In this document: positions 39,171 through 52,647 of the stretch, piece by piece
Position numbering within the stretch: the first letter of the stretch is position 1
How the letters are laid out: every line of letters begins with the position of its first letter
Source of the DNA: Symsagittifera roscoffensis
Taxonomy: Eukaryota > Xenacoelomorpha > Acoela > Convolutidae
NCBI RefSeq assembly: GCF_963678635.1
Contig: NC_087062.1
Span: 69,162,223-69,226,222, forward strand
Reading direction: 5' to 3'
DNA: 64,000 nucleotides
The notes under the pieces: generated by a model
Seen by the model: only the letters and a program-made list of their open reading frames with translations
The model's database searches: none
What the model was told of the DNA's origin: nothing
Program-made: the position numbers and the translations under genes

Positions 39171-39737
39171 TTAAGAGAGGGCAACAACTGTATCAATGTC
39201 GTTTTGTTTTTGTTTAGGAAGAAGTCGTTTTATCGCGTCGATGATGAGAGGTTTCGTCTTCCGTAACTTTTCAAAAATGTGAGGGGTACCATCTCGACGA
39301 ATGTATATGATCGCAGCTATTTGATGCTGAAAATTCGTGATGATTTCAGTCAACTGCTCTGGGGAACACTTCGTATTAAAGTTTTTGGGATGCTTTGTGA
39401 TACTATTGTTTATCACGTCGTGCCAGAGAATGATTTCTCTGGATTTTAGGGCACCGTTTCTAAGTAACCTCTGCATTTTCTTGAATTTACTCACGTTGTT
39501 TAGGTTGAGGCTTAGTCCCGATTTTGCAAAAGTGAATCTTCGATTCTTTACCCTTAGATCGTAGGGTAGGTAGGCAAGGGTCCTTCTGAGTGAGCTTGCT
39601 CCAACTACAATCATGTGATCCACTAACCTGTGTCCACCCACTAGTGTCCGCGAGCGATAGCAGTGGTGAATGAATCCAGTCAAAGTAATTTGAAGTAATT
39701 GCAGGGGACCACCACGGCTGTCCCAGTATATCAACAA
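39171..39737 (-). CDS. SGNH-like ORF upstream of LINE copy 2
   Basis: In this 188-residue frame, after a short leader, 'HMIVVGASSLRRTL' (about residues 45-58) may be the GDS-type block, 'FTFAKSGLSLN' (about 69-79) the glycine block and 'ILWHDVINNSITKH' (about 102-115) the asparagine block. The catalytic histidine block is not clear. It lies 325 bp upstream of LINE ORF1 on the same strand, where CR1 elements carry an esterase-bearing ORF1. It may belong to the LINE or to another element. Confidence 0.5.
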   Translation of the reverse strand: MLIYWDSRGGPLQLLQITLTGFIHHCYRSRTLVGGHRLVDHMIVVGASSLRRTLAYLPYDLRVKNRRFTFAKSGLSLNLNNVSKFKKMQRLLRNGALKSREIILWHDVINNSITKHPKNFNTKCSPEQLTEIITNFQHQIAAIIYIRRDGTPHIFEKLRKTKPLIIDAIKRLLPKQKQNDIDTVVALS

Positions 39738-40500
39738 TTTATCTGAAACTATTTAATAAAACTATTTAATAATACTGAGTGTCGTCGAAATTGACCCACA
39801 ACGGAAGGAACCAGCAAGGACTAACTCACATTGCCTTCTAGTTTGAGCCACTGCAGCATCTCAAAAACCACATTTCGCTCTAATTGTTTAGGATGCAAAG
39901 GTTGATCTAGTTCTGTTCGAGTACTGCGAGACCTAATTCTGGAAACTTTTAAGTACCACTACGATTTGCTTCTATTAAGTACCACTACGATTAGGCTAAT
40001 TGAGCTTACCCAATGAAAGAAAATGCTACTCGACAATACCGCGTTTGAAGCTAGAGTTGCGACTTGTAATTTTTTTTTTCAATTAGCTCGCCATTAGATT
40101 GAAATAAGTCTGCCATAGATCGGTCTGCTATGACATCGGTTCGTTTAAAGACCAGCACCCCATAAAGAGGACGCCCCTGACAGTATTTGCGAGAGAGCAG
40201 TAAATAGGGTGGAAGAGTTGAATTGAAGTCAGAAATAAAATACTAAACATGCAACACCGATGAGCTACTTACGCAATTGTTATTTCTTTATTTGAGGAAA
40301 AGGCCCGGAATCAACAATCGCGAAGACTTCAGGAGCGGGATACTGCTCTCAAAGTTGTAACAAGAACGAAACATTTTATCTGAAAATGTTATTGATTACG
40401 TTATTACATGCGTAAATTTTTGATAGATGGAATTTTTCTAGTGCATCTTTTCAAGTCTCAATGAACTAATAGAACGTTATGATAGTCCTGGTGTTTTTTT
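39738..40500. other. No recognisable feature
   Basis: This is a mostly non-coding AT-rich stretch with a short duplication of 'taagtaccactacgatt' at about 39,950-39,995. I see no gene in it. Confidence 0.4.
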
Positions 40501-40504
40501 TGGT

Positions 40505-40720
40505 TTTTTTTTCAACAAGAGGTCTTTAAATTTGTTCACGCTCAAATTTGATTTTTCAGCGGAATAAAAATTTACCCATTGATCCAGTTTACTTATTGAT
40601 CCAGTTTTATCAAATTGGGTTGATTTTATCAAAAAAACAGTGATCGATTAATTTTTTTTGAAATTCCAAGAGCTTTAAGAGCATATATTTTTTTTCTTTG
40701 AAATATGAATGAATTCTTTT
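40505..40720. repeat. Dispersed repeat piece, matches 62,765-63,110
   Basis: Phrases 'ttgttcacgctcaaatttga' and 'tcaaattgggttgattttat' here have close counterparts at 62,797-62,815 and 63,003-63,022 in the same order. This is part of a repeat family spread over the 40-63 kb region. Confidence 0.65.
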
Positions 40721-40879
40721 TTTTCCGTTTTTTGATATCATTGTCATTTTTCCAAATGTCTGTTGGTTATGTTATATGTGTCTGACAGTTTTGCATGCCC
40801 TATTGATCTGTCTCTAAATACTGTTGAAAAATTTGATCTGTGTGACACAAACAATTCAGTGTTCGGTATTTTTTGAAAT

Positions 40880-41170
40880 AAAAACATCTATCTATATCTA
40901 TACTATATTTAAATGCGAGTGACAGCGATCTCTCATGTTTAAGAATAATAATTTTGCATGTTTAACGAAAGAATTTTTTCATGTTTAAGCTATGGCATAT
41001 AGTGCAATGCTTAAGGAAAATTTTTCAGTTAGTTTTTCGCAAGGTCATTAATTTGTCAGTATTTTTTTCGAGGCCAAATTAATTCTGTCTGTCTGTCTGT
41101 CTAGCTGCCTTTTTAGTTAATTTGATTGTCTGTCTACCCGTCGCCTAATTTTTTGAACTTTCATCTATTA
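40880..41170. repeat. AT-rich repeat with TCTATA-type start; possible Helitron end
   Basis: Two related phrases, 'tctatactatatttaaatgc' near 40,897 and 'ctattatatattgaaatgcg' near 41,173, together with a (TCTG)n run at 41,085-41,103, resemble 5' ends of animal Helitrons. No 3' end or Rep/helicase is seen, so this remains a hint. Confidence 0.25.
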
Positions 41171-41254
41171 TCTAGCTATTATATATTGAAATGCGGGCTT
41201 CACTATCTCGCCACGTTTAAGCTTTTTCAACGTATTATTTTAGCATGTTTCGCA

Positions 41255-42170
41255 AGCGCCAGGGTACTCTGAGGGGTTGCGAATCTTGCCTCAAATTCTC
41301 ACTTCTCAAAAATCTTTGTAGTTTTCGAGATATGACGTTTTTTATGATTTTTTTCAAAAAAATTTCAAAAACTTAGAAAAAATTCCGAAAAGTTGAAGAT
41401 CGCAATCCTGTTGTTGAATTTTGGGAGAGTACTCTCAGGGGTTGCGAATCTTGCCTTTAATTATGGCTGCTCAAATCGTTGTAGTTTTCGAGATATGACG
41501 TTGTTTTTGAATTTTTTCAAAGTTTTTCAGAAAACTTAGATATAAAAAAAATTTCACAAAACTTGAAATTCTCATCTCTGTTGTGAATCTCTGTCGTGGT
41601 ACTCTCAAGAGTTGTTGTAATTTTTTTTTCAAAAAAAATTTTTCATGAAAATTAAATTAACTTTTTTTGAAAGTTTGAAATTCCTAACCTGTAGTTGGGG
41701 GGGCTGTCAGAATAATCTCAGCGGTTGCCAATTCGGCCTCCAATAAGGAATGCCCAAATCATTTTTGTTTAAGAGAAACGACGATTTTTGTGATTTTGTT
41801 GGAAATTTTCAGAAAACTCAAATTACCAAATTATTTGTTTAAGTGAAATTCCCAACCCTGTAGTTGTGTACTTTCAAAGATTGCGAATATTGCCATCAAA
41901 AAAGATTGCTCAAATTTGGTGGTTTCGAGATGTGAATTTTTCTGGTTTTTCTCTTTTACAAAATTTTTAAGGTGAAGTTTCTCAAAATTTGAATTTCCCA
42001 GCGTTGTAGTTGGGTACTGTAAGAGTATTCTCAGAAGTTGCAAATCTTGCGTCCAAATGCGACTGCTCAATTGCTTTCAGTTTCTCCAGATGTGACGTTT
42101 ATTAGTTCATTTTAAATTTTTACTTACGAACCCTGTAATTGGGTGCTGTCAGAGTACACTCAAAGAATAG
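41255..42170. repeat. Diverged satellite array, unit about 120-167 bp
   Basis: About seven degenerate units start near 41,264, 41,431, 41,597, 41,716, 41,868, 42,018 and 42,151. Each has a phrase like 'ctcaggggttgcgaatcttg', and most also have one like 'gttttcgagatatgacgttt'. Units differ by substitutions and indels, so the array is old. No gene is present. Confidence 0.75.
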
Positions 42171-42284
42171 TTTTTTTTTGAGTTGTTGAAAATTCGAATG
42201 TGCGGTATACGCTAATTATTTTTGATTTGAAATTGAGATAAACTCATTTTAGCATCAGTTTAATATTTGTGAATATGTTTTTCA

Positions 42285-42350
42285 AAAAGCTTAGCTGTGA
42301 TTTGTTTTCTTGGTTTTCAAAAAAGCTTCGCAGTTTTTTCCATTTTTACA
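42285..42350. repeat. Short repeats around AAAAGCTTCGCAGT
   Basis: Two copies of a motif like 'aaaaagcttcgcagt' lie here. The same motif recurs several times at about 46,080-46,310, showing a shared repeat family. Confidence 0.5.
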
Positions 42351-42479
42351 CCGAAGACTTTAGTCAAGGTGTTATGGTATCGTGTAACGGGTTTTTTTTT
42401 AATGTTGTCTGTTGTCAAGTGTCGACAAATAACGTCCACAGTTATCAATTATCATGTGGGCTGGACTATATCGCGCTAT

Positions 42480-42750
42480 GTCACGTGATTGCGTATGTTT
42501 GTTTCTTTATTTGTTCATCTTTATTTATTTAATTATCTGTTCTTCTATTTATTTAATTATGTTTAGTTTGCTTATATTTATTATAATTTTAGGATGTACA
42601 TATTTATTTTTGTTTATTTTTATCACGTGTTTTGTTTATTTATTTAATTATTCTTTCTTTCATTTAGTTTTGCTTTTATTATTTCTGCGTGTGTATTTAT
42701 TTAATTTATTTATTTTCATTTATTTATATTATGGGTCTGTTTGTTTGGTT
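42480..42750. repeat. Low-complexity TTTATTTA tract
   Basis: Degenerate TTTATT/TAATTA repeats fill this stretch. Open frames such as 42,454-42,762 code only hydrophobic low-complexity sequence and are not supported as genes. Confidence 0.7.
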
Positions 42751-42764
42751 ATTTGTTCATGAGA

Positions 42765-42968
42765 AATTTTGGTGTATACATGTGTTAGTACGATTTTTAG
42801 TTCTAGAAGTGTTATTTTATGATCTTCGTTGATATATCAAAAATTTGACCTATACATGTGTTAGTACGATTTTTAGTTCTAGAACTGTTATTTCAGGCTC
42901 TTTCTCGATATAGCAAAATTTTGGTGTGTACATGTATTAGTACGATTTTTTGTTCTAGAACTGTTATT
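42765..42968. repeat. Three-copy minisatellite, about 75 bp
   Basis: Three tandem copies contain 'tgttagtacgatttttagtt' and 'ttctagaactgttatt', at about 42,780, 42,858 and 42,930, with few differences. Confidence 0.85.
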
Positions 42969-43129
42969 CTTCAATTATTAGTTGTTCAAGTTGTTTGGTT
43001 TTTGCTTCAGTTTCTATGCCTTCGGTGTATTGCGCGTAGCGCCTATGTTTTAAACAAGGTCGTCCACTGGTTTGCTACTTTTTTTTCTATTTTACGAACT
43101 GCTATGCAGTGATTTGAGGTTTCTCGATT

Positions 43130-43760
43130 TATTACCCTTGTGATAGGCAAGTGTATTTCAATCCAGTACTAGACTTTTTTCCCGCAGATAACTTTGTCCA
43201 CAGGATGACTGAAATTTAATCACCTCCAAATGTATCTGTTCTCTGTTTCTAGTTTAGATTCACGTCTAACAGCTGTATTTCAAAAGCTGGCTTCAACGAC
43301 TAAAGTGATACTTGTTATACAGCTGAAAATTTTTTAAGATATAAGCTGATTATTTGTCGGCTTTATTGATTTCGACTCAATTTTCGTCGGCTTACTTGCC
43401 GGGTAATTACTTCTGTAATTTTTCCGAAAGATTTTCTGAGTAAAAATAGTTCATGGTTTTTTATAGCCGCCGAAGTTTTCTCTTAGAAATAAAACTTTTT
43501 CGAATGTTTCTAGAATTATTTTTGCAAATATTTTTTCTTTTTTTCGGATGCTTGGTTTCTGTTTTTTTTTGTTCTAAAAGTGCGTGAAACTAGTTTTAGT
43601 TTTAATTAGTTAGGTTTGTTTTAGGTTTCAGCTGTTTTACTTGAATTAGATGCAAGTTGATGGTTTGAGTTGTTGTTATAAATTGATGGTTTAGATTTCC
43701 AGATTTTTGTCAACTGTGTTAAAGGATTGTGGCGTCAAGTTCTAAACAAGATTTAGGCGT
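43130..43760. repeat. Dispersed repeat family copy 1 (interrupted by LINE fragment)
   Basis: The start resembles 61,959-62,030: an imperfect CTTGC...GCAAG hairpin followed by 'agtactagacttttttcccg'. Order is kept through 'acagctgaaaa' and 'cggcttacttgccgg' (compare 62,090 and 62,150). The continuation (45,740-45,900) matches 62,590-62,690. The GC-rich LINE fragment therefore appears to have inserted into this copy. Confidence 0.6.
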
Positions 43761-44052
43761 GTGGTTCTATCTGGTTGAAATTTTTGAGCATTTTTTGTTG
43801 TTTTTCCATTTTTGGCGTTTGTTTAATGTTTTTTTTTTGTTGTTGTGATCTTGCTGTTTTAGCGTTGCGTATAAATTTAATAACTCTTAATTTCTGATGT
43901 AACTGCGTTATTTTCGTAGGCTTTCGAAGTTTTTTCAGAATTTCTGCAAGTTCTTTTTTGTGGCAATTGTTTTTAATTTTTGCATTCATGTGTTTGAAAT
44001 TGTTTTTTCTTTTTTTTTTCACTTTGATCTTTTACTATAGCCGATAGGGCCT

Positions 44053-44394
44053 TTATCCCTTTGTGTGTGTTTGTGTTTGGAGCCTTTCACTGATCAGGGG
44101 ACGCCTTATCAAAAAGTGCTCGGAAGATTCTTCTTCTCCGCAGTACTCGCATAATGGATTATCTGTGTATCCGAACCGATGTTGAGTCTGACGGAGGAAA
44201 GTGGCTCTGCTGGCTCTCAGTTTGAACAGAATGACTTCCCCTTGTCTCGAGCGGTTCACAGAGCGTTCCAGCGGCTTGCCTCCTGAGGTTCGGCGGTGAG
44301 CTGAGGACTCGGGGCGTTTTCGTTGTACTGTTGAAGCTGCCTGTCTTTGCGCTGTGCGACAAGGTGCTCGAAGACGTTTCCTCCTTCTGGTCAA
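44053..44394 (-). pseudogene. GC-rich LINE: C-terminal cysteine motif
   Basis: In this 113-residue frame 'LFKLRASRATFLRQTQHRFG' and 'NPLCEYCGEEESSEHFLI' form the usual C-x2-C-x7-8-H-x4-C-type end of LINE polyproteins. Here the last cysteine position reads Arg ('IRRPLI' instead of x-C-P). Confidence 0.7.
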
Positions 44395-44868
44395 GACGTC
44401 TTCTGGCCACCGAGCGCCAGGCTTGTCGGAAGGATTGTTCTCCTCTTGATCGGAGTCTTGGTCTGAGTCCTGGTGTCGTGTAGGTGGTGTGCTTCTGGGT
44501 ATCTTCTGTATCTGTCACACAGCAGCGCCGCACGATCTTCGATCTCCTGGTAAATTGGTCCGAAGCGAGCGTCTGTAAGGGAGGCCGAGGCCGGAGTGCC
44601 TGTCGGAGTACCGGTGATAACTCGGTTCGCCCGGTTGATGGCTACCTCGATGGGTTGGAGGTTGGATTCAGTCAGGAACGGTCCCCAGATGTCGATGGCG
44701 TAGAGGCCACCTGGTTTGGCATAAGCACGGCCAGTTCATCCGAGGTGAGGCCTCAATCTTTATCTGAGAGGGCTTGCAGTATCTGGGCTTGTTTCTTGAT
44801 CTTCGTTGCCATATCTGCTGCGTGGGCGCTGAAAGACAATTGCGGGTCCAGAGTAACCCCCAGGATCT

Positions 44869-45410
44869 TCACTCCTTTTGTGGTGCCGACTCGGTCGCCG
44901 AGCAGGTAGAGGGCAGGGTCTGCTTTACCTGCTGTCTCCCTTGAGTCCAGGCTGACGACGAGGGCGGAAGTCTTGTCGAGAGCAGGACCTCATAGTCGCT
45001 CGCCCACGACTCCACTTCTTGAAGGGCTGGCCTGAGCAGGTCGGCTGCTTCCGGTACGGTTCTAGCGGACGCAGACATCGTAAAGTCATCAGCGTACTGG
45101 TCGGCGAACACGCCCGGGGCCGCCGAGCACACTCTGGTCGGCAGGGTCGCTGTCGCCAAGCAGAAAAGCAGGTGGGAGAGAGGGCTCCCTTGTGGGACGC
45201 CCTCTTTGAAGACGCGGCTGGTGGCTGAGCCCCAACGAACGGCGGCGCGTCTGTCCGACAGTCAGGCTTTGAGCCACCGAAGAGCGACCGGATGGAGCTT
45301 CCTGCTTGCAAGGTCGCGGAGTAGCCCGAACTTCCAAAGTCTGTCGAAAGTTGCTTTCAGATCGACGGCAACGACTACGGTTTTCTCACGTCTCTGGAGG
45401 CTGTCAAAAG
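44869..45410 (-). pseudogene. GC-rich LINE: RT palm with YADD
   Basis: On the minus strand the reading 'VVVAVDLKATFDRLW' (first Asp), 'FKEGVPQGSPLSHLLF' and 'FADQYADDFTMSA' gives the three RT motifs with intact Asp pair. The last part lies in the 96-residue frame 44,869-45,159. Frame changes (and one stop) occur between motifs. The long plus-strand frames here are antisense. Confidence 0.75.
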
Positions 45411-45468
45411 CCTTTTAGGTGATGTTGGCTATCGCGTCCAGTGTCATCCGGCCCTTTTGGAAACCAGA

Positions 45469-45678
45469 CTACTGGGGCGGGATTGCTCCCACGTCCGCTG
45501 CCCACATCTTCAGGCGCCTCGTCACCATGCTCTCCATCATCTTCGACACGCAGGCAAGCAAGGAGACCGGAAGATAGCTCTTGATCTGCGAGGCTGGCTT
45601 CCCGTTCTTCAGGATCAGCACGATGACGGCATTGCGCCAAGAACCCGGGATGCGGCCTTGGGACCAGCTCTTTTTCAC
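45469..45678 (-). pseudogene. GC-rich LINE: RT fingers
   Basis: In this 69-residue frame 'GRIPGSWRNAVIVLILKNGK' (family form: I-P-x-x-W-K-x-A-x-I-x-P-I-x-K) and 'IKSYLPVSLLACVSKMMESM' (Y-R-P-I-S-L) mark the RT start. The upstream end falls in the duplicated 46-bp tail sequence. Confidence 0.75.
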
Positions 45679-46079
45679 TTTGATCTTATGCTATAGCCGA
45701 TAGGGCCTTTATCCCTGATTGTTCACCTTGAATGTTTTTGGATATTGCAAGGTAATTGACTTCTATAACAATAGCAAAAAAGTATTTTCTGATTTTTGAG
45801 CCTACGATTTCAACAAAATTCAAGTTTTGCTGTGATTTGAGCGTTTTATATTCAAGTTTTTTCTCAATGCAACTAACAATTATACGTTTTTTTTGTGTAC
45901 GATTTTTTGGATAATTGCTGTTTCAATAAATTTTTACTGTTATTGTTGTCTGTATAATTCTTTGTGCGGTCGAATTGTTTTGATGTGTTGGTTTAAAGGT
46001 TTAAGTTTTTCTCGTGTTTCGTCTCCTCCAAGTTGGGCGTTTTTTACATAAAATATTCTTAAAGTTGTCATTGTAAAAA

Positions 46080-46340
46080 GTTTTCTGCGGCAATTTGTTG
46101 CTTTATTATTTCACTTTTCTGTTGAAAAAGCTTTGCAGTCTTTTGTTTATTTTCTTTTTGCAAAAGCTCTGCGGTGATTTGTCGTGTTTATTTGAAAAAA
46201 GCATCCTGTTTTTTGATTAAAAAAAAAGCTTCGCAGACATACCATTTTTTTCTTTAAAAAAAATTGCCGTATGATTTACTTTCTTCTTTTCAAGAAACTG
46301 CTTTTCAGTGATTTAGTTTTTTTCTTCACATCATTTTTTT
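46080..46340. repeat. Degenerate repeats, about 60 bp, around AAAGCTTTGCAGT
   Basis: Motifs at about 46,125, 46,157, 46,226 and 46,296 ('aaaagctctgcggtgatttg' and variants) recur in T-rich sequence. The same motif is present at 42,285-42,350. Confidence 0.5.
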
Positions 46341-46371
46341 AATCAAGTTTTCTACTGAAGGTTATTCTTAC

Positions 46372-47200
46372 CCTTGCAATAAGCAAGGGTATTGCAATCG
46401 GTACCAGACTTTTTCCCCTTAAACAACTTTGTACATAGCATCTTCACTTCTAGAGGATAACTTCTTGAGGATCTTTCATCTGACAAGCTCAATTTCTTGA
46501 AAATCCAAATATAAGTACTACCACTTAGATAGTTAGTTGTTCAAGCCCGTTTCAGGTTGTAATAAATTTCGGTCGTAATAATCTCAATTTCCATTTCCGT
46601 TTTTTCAACGATGTTTTTTATCTGGTAAGGTTTTTATTGGTTTCCTTTTTAAAGCATTGGTTTTGTTCCAATTTTAACAGTTTTTACTTTTACTGAAACT
46701 TCAAGTAAATTTGCCATGTCTATTATAGAGTTTTTTTGTTTTTCTTTAAATATTTCAACAGTTTCAGCTTATCTTATATCGACTCAGTCAACATATTTTG
46801 CGTAATTTCGAAAGCAAAACATATCCGTTTAGGATTATGTCTTTCAGTTTCATGAGTCGTATAAACTTAAATTGAATGAAATTTTGCATGACAATAGTTT
46901 TGTTTTCGGCTCAATAGGTTTCGACACAAAGTTTGTTGCCGATCGTTAAATGCTTGTCGCCTTTCTTGCCGATCGTTAAATGATTATCAACTTTGTCGCC
47001 GATCGCTAAACGATAATGAATTTCATCTGATACAAATATGAATATTTTATAACTGTAATTTTTCAACTTTTGATGTTTTTTCATGTAACTTTTTCAAACA
47101 TAATTTTTTTGACTGCTGTCTTTTTTCTTCATTCACTTTTTTGTAGTGCAATGTGTTTCTTGCATCGCAAGTGTTGCAAAGCTCTGCTTCGCCTCTGTGT
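46372..47200. repeat. Dispersed repeat family copy 2, hairpin at both ends
   Basis: The start has a perfect hairpin 'acccttgcaataagcaaggg' plus t, followed by the 'ggtaccagactttttcccc' phrase. The centre has 'cggctcaataggtttcgaca' (46,911). The end (47,166-47,196) has 'gcaagtgttgcaaagctctg' then 'cttcgcc'. The start and end motifs occur together elsewhere in the window. Confidence 0.6.
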
Positions 47201-50134
<2,934 letters not shown>

Positions 50135-51130
50135 CGTTCATTTGAGATAGAAAAAGGTTTTGTTTTATAGCTTTGTATTTGTTTGGTTTATAATTCACGT
50201 AGAATCAGTAGGTTTCAAATTCAAACTTGTTTTATATTCGAAAATGATTTACATTTTTCATTTATTTTTGAAGCGGTCAAGCGGGGTTCAGTTATCGGAA
50301 AAATGGATGCTATTTTTGAGTCACTTCGGACACAATTGATACTTGATGTGCAGTCTTCAGTATCAGTAAGCTGGCAAATTTGATACTGCTCGAAAAGTTG
50401 TGTTTTGGAATTTATTTGCGCAAACTTTTTGAAATAGATCCTGAGGTTGTTGAATCGTTTCATGTTTAGAATCAAATGGTTCTAATATGTTGATCTTCGG
50501 AGATATCTTGAAATTTCGAAGTATTCATATAGCGCCAGAGGTTTTTGTTTCGTTGAAGGTAACTGTTGATCTCTCAACGGAAGTTAACTTTAATTTTTGT
50601 ATGCTTACTGGCCCTTTAATCAACTTGTGCACTTGCTGAATCGTAATATTAAAATTGGCTGAGGTTTGAGTTTTGTCAGATGATTTTTATGAGAGTTGTC
50701 TTGTTTTTCTCAGCTCTGTGAGTGGGAAGGAACTATGGCGAAAGGTGAATGATTTTCTTTGGTAAGGTTACAGGGTACCTGAAAGAAAGTCAGTGGATTT
50801 GCTAATAATCTTGATGATGGTCGTAATGTTTACCGCCCTCTTTTTGAGACTCAGAGGTTTTTACTTCAGCCTTTTAGCGACCATTTGTCCTAGTTACTTC
50901 GACTATCTGCGATTTTTCCACGATCCAAAATCTTTAAATTATTCGGCTTTTAACCGGACCGAAACGAAGGAATTATCCGTAATTTCTGGATATGTATTCC
51001 GCAACCGAGTCGATATAAATTAAAACCCGAAACAAATCTATTACCCCATCATTCGTACTTTTCCTTTCTCCCCGTTATTAGCTAGTCGTTAGTTCTCAAA
51101 ATCAGTGGCCAGTAATAATATAATATCTAC
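50135..51130. other. WDR5 3' flank, no supported gene
   Basis: Short frames (50,183-50,383 and 50,793-51,023) lack recognisable domains. No clear AATAAA is seen just after the WDR5 stop. I see nothing else in it. Confidence 0.4.
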
Positions 51131-51134
51131 AGGA

Positions 51135-51331
51135 GCAGCCGTGGTCGAGTGGGTTAGGCGCACGTGTCTCAACACGAGTGACATGCGTTCGAATCCCACT
51201 TCGGTCAAGGTTGGAGGGGTCCCAGTGTCATCCGCCTCCTCAAGGTGGGACAGGCTGCGGCGAAATGGATGACATCTCCCTCCCCCACGGTTGGTCCTGC
51301 ACTGAGCAAGACCGATGGGCGAAAAAAAAAA
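51135..51331 (+). repeat. tRNA-derived SINE with poly(A) tail
   Basis: The head has an A-box-like 'gtggtcgagtgggttaggcg' and a B-box-like 'gcgttcgaatccc' (51,185-51,197) about 30 bp apart. The acceptor stem does not pair, so this is not a functional tRNA gene. A GC-rich body follows, ending in an A-tract at 51,322-51,331. Minus frame 51,205-51,405 is an artefact. Confidence 0.7.
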
Positions 51332-51589
51332 TCCGCAAGATTTAAATGTAACCCATCATTCCAAATATGATGCATGTGTCGATTGGTAACAATTGGCAAA
51401 TTCATCTCTTTAGCAACATCGACCCAAAGTTGGTTAAATCTTCAGACGTTCTTGGTTATTCCTCTTCGTCCTTTTAGTTTCAATATTCCGACATTAAAAC
51501 CCTCCATTTTCAAGATTTAGACCCATTCACCTTTTACCAGAATTTTTTATCAGGGCCATTAATCGAGCCGGTGCTTTATCGTAAAGCCC

Positions 51590-52241
51590 TTCCGGCATGC
51601 TTAAACCGAAAACGTCGCAGCTTAACACGGGCGAACATGTCGTCGTAGGTTCAAGTACGTGTCGAGGAACGGGCTGTATCCGGATCTCACCTGGGATAAT
51701 ATTCTCCTAGTGGAAGTAGGGAAAGAATCTTCGGCCGGGTAAATTTCAGGTGGTCCGAGTTAAGTTTTTGGAGTGGTGCGTCTGATATGGCCTGACTAAC
51801 TCTGTTTGTATGTAATTGCTTTTCAAAAAATTTAAAATCGTTAAAGATAGAAGAAGTTTGTTTTGAGTTAATTGAATGGCGTGTGGGCATTAGTTTCGGA
51901 TAGGATAGTGTCTATTTCGGTAAAGTAGTAATCTAGCGGCAACGCTCGACTGTTCCAGGATATGATAATTTCGGGAATGCTTTTCAGGATGTTGATGATA
52001 AAAGTGTAGCGGATTTGAAAAAGTGAGGGTTATAAGGGCAAATTCTGTAGTCATCAGAGGATGTTGATGGCCGATATTCTAAAGTTTACATTCTATTGTG
52101 AATATTCTTCTGCACTTATCTTTGTGCACACTGTTATCACTCGGAGAGCAGTATTTTGTACTGTTTGTAGTTTATTCAACGGTGTTTTTCTAGCAGCATG
52201 GGACCAGGCATGGCTACCATGGTCTAGTTTTAGTCTCACCG
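51590..52241 (-). pseudogene. Rearranged LINE, C-terminal part
   Basis: On the minus strand the open segments read 'WSHAARKTPLNKLQTVQNTA' followed by L-R-V-I-T, the typical LINE phrase after RT (K-L-Q-x-V-Q-N-x-A-L-R-x-I-T), and a basic tail (51,890-51,687). It is broken by stops. It joins at 52,242 to one arm of a 406-bp inverted repeat. Confidence 0.65.
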
Positions 52242-52647
52242 AAGCTTCTGAAGTTACCATTAAAGTTTATTTGGACTTAATCCTGCGCGCGCTTTTGTGG
52301 CTTTTCGCTTCAATTGTTTAGCGAAGTGAAGGGACGAAGGTAACAAGTATTTGGGATATTTATCGAGGTACTGACTTGATTTATTCATTTCCACCTTCGG
52401 CTTAATATTTGTATCTTTTTAGGTAACCAAATAGGCCGGTCGATTATTTTGAGCAAAAAAACAAGGGACCTTGAGATAAAATTGAGGTTTCTGTAGTAAT
52501 TTTGCCCGACTAAATAAAAGGGTGGAAGTCTTCTGCGTAAGATTGATTTTATACATAGGGCATTAGTAGAGTGTAAAAAATTAAAGTGATAGGATTGAGC
52601 TTGAGAGCATTATACATATAAGACCACTATATATAAAATGGCCTTCA
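52242..52647. repeat. Inverted repeat, left arm (406 bp)
   Basis: The arm is the reverse complement of 55,996-56,401 over 406 bp without indels and at about 99% identity by eye. Read on the minus strand it continues the LINE: a 'LLFSRAKLLQKPQF' segment expected just after the RT active site. Confidence 0.9.

Larger units (their letters stand above)
44011..45722 (-). mobile_element. GC-rich non-LTR retrotransposon fragment
   Basis: The block has a much higher GC content than its surroundings. Minus-strand frames give the RT fingers (45,678-45,469), the palm (about 45,410-45,070) and the C-terminal zinc-finger part (44,394-44,100). Its 3' end carries 'agggataaaggccctatcgg' and then A-rich sequence. 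A 46-bp copy of that tail lies at the opposite end (45,671-45,716). It is truncated on the 5' side and frameshifted. The clade (Jockey/I/LOA-like) is unsure. Confidence 0.75.

Noticed and set aside
40880-41170. Autonomous Helitron
   Set aside because: Only a start-like sequence is seen; no Rep/helicase coding sequence and no CTRR-ended hairpin.
41255-42170. CRISPR-like array
   Set aside because: Units are diverged along their full length with irregular spacing, there are no constant repeats with unique spacers, and the genome is eukaryotic.
51135-51207. Functional tRNA gene
   Set aside because: A and B boxes are present, but the acceptor stem does not pair and the anticodon loop has the wrong size; a body and poly(A) tail indicate a SINE.
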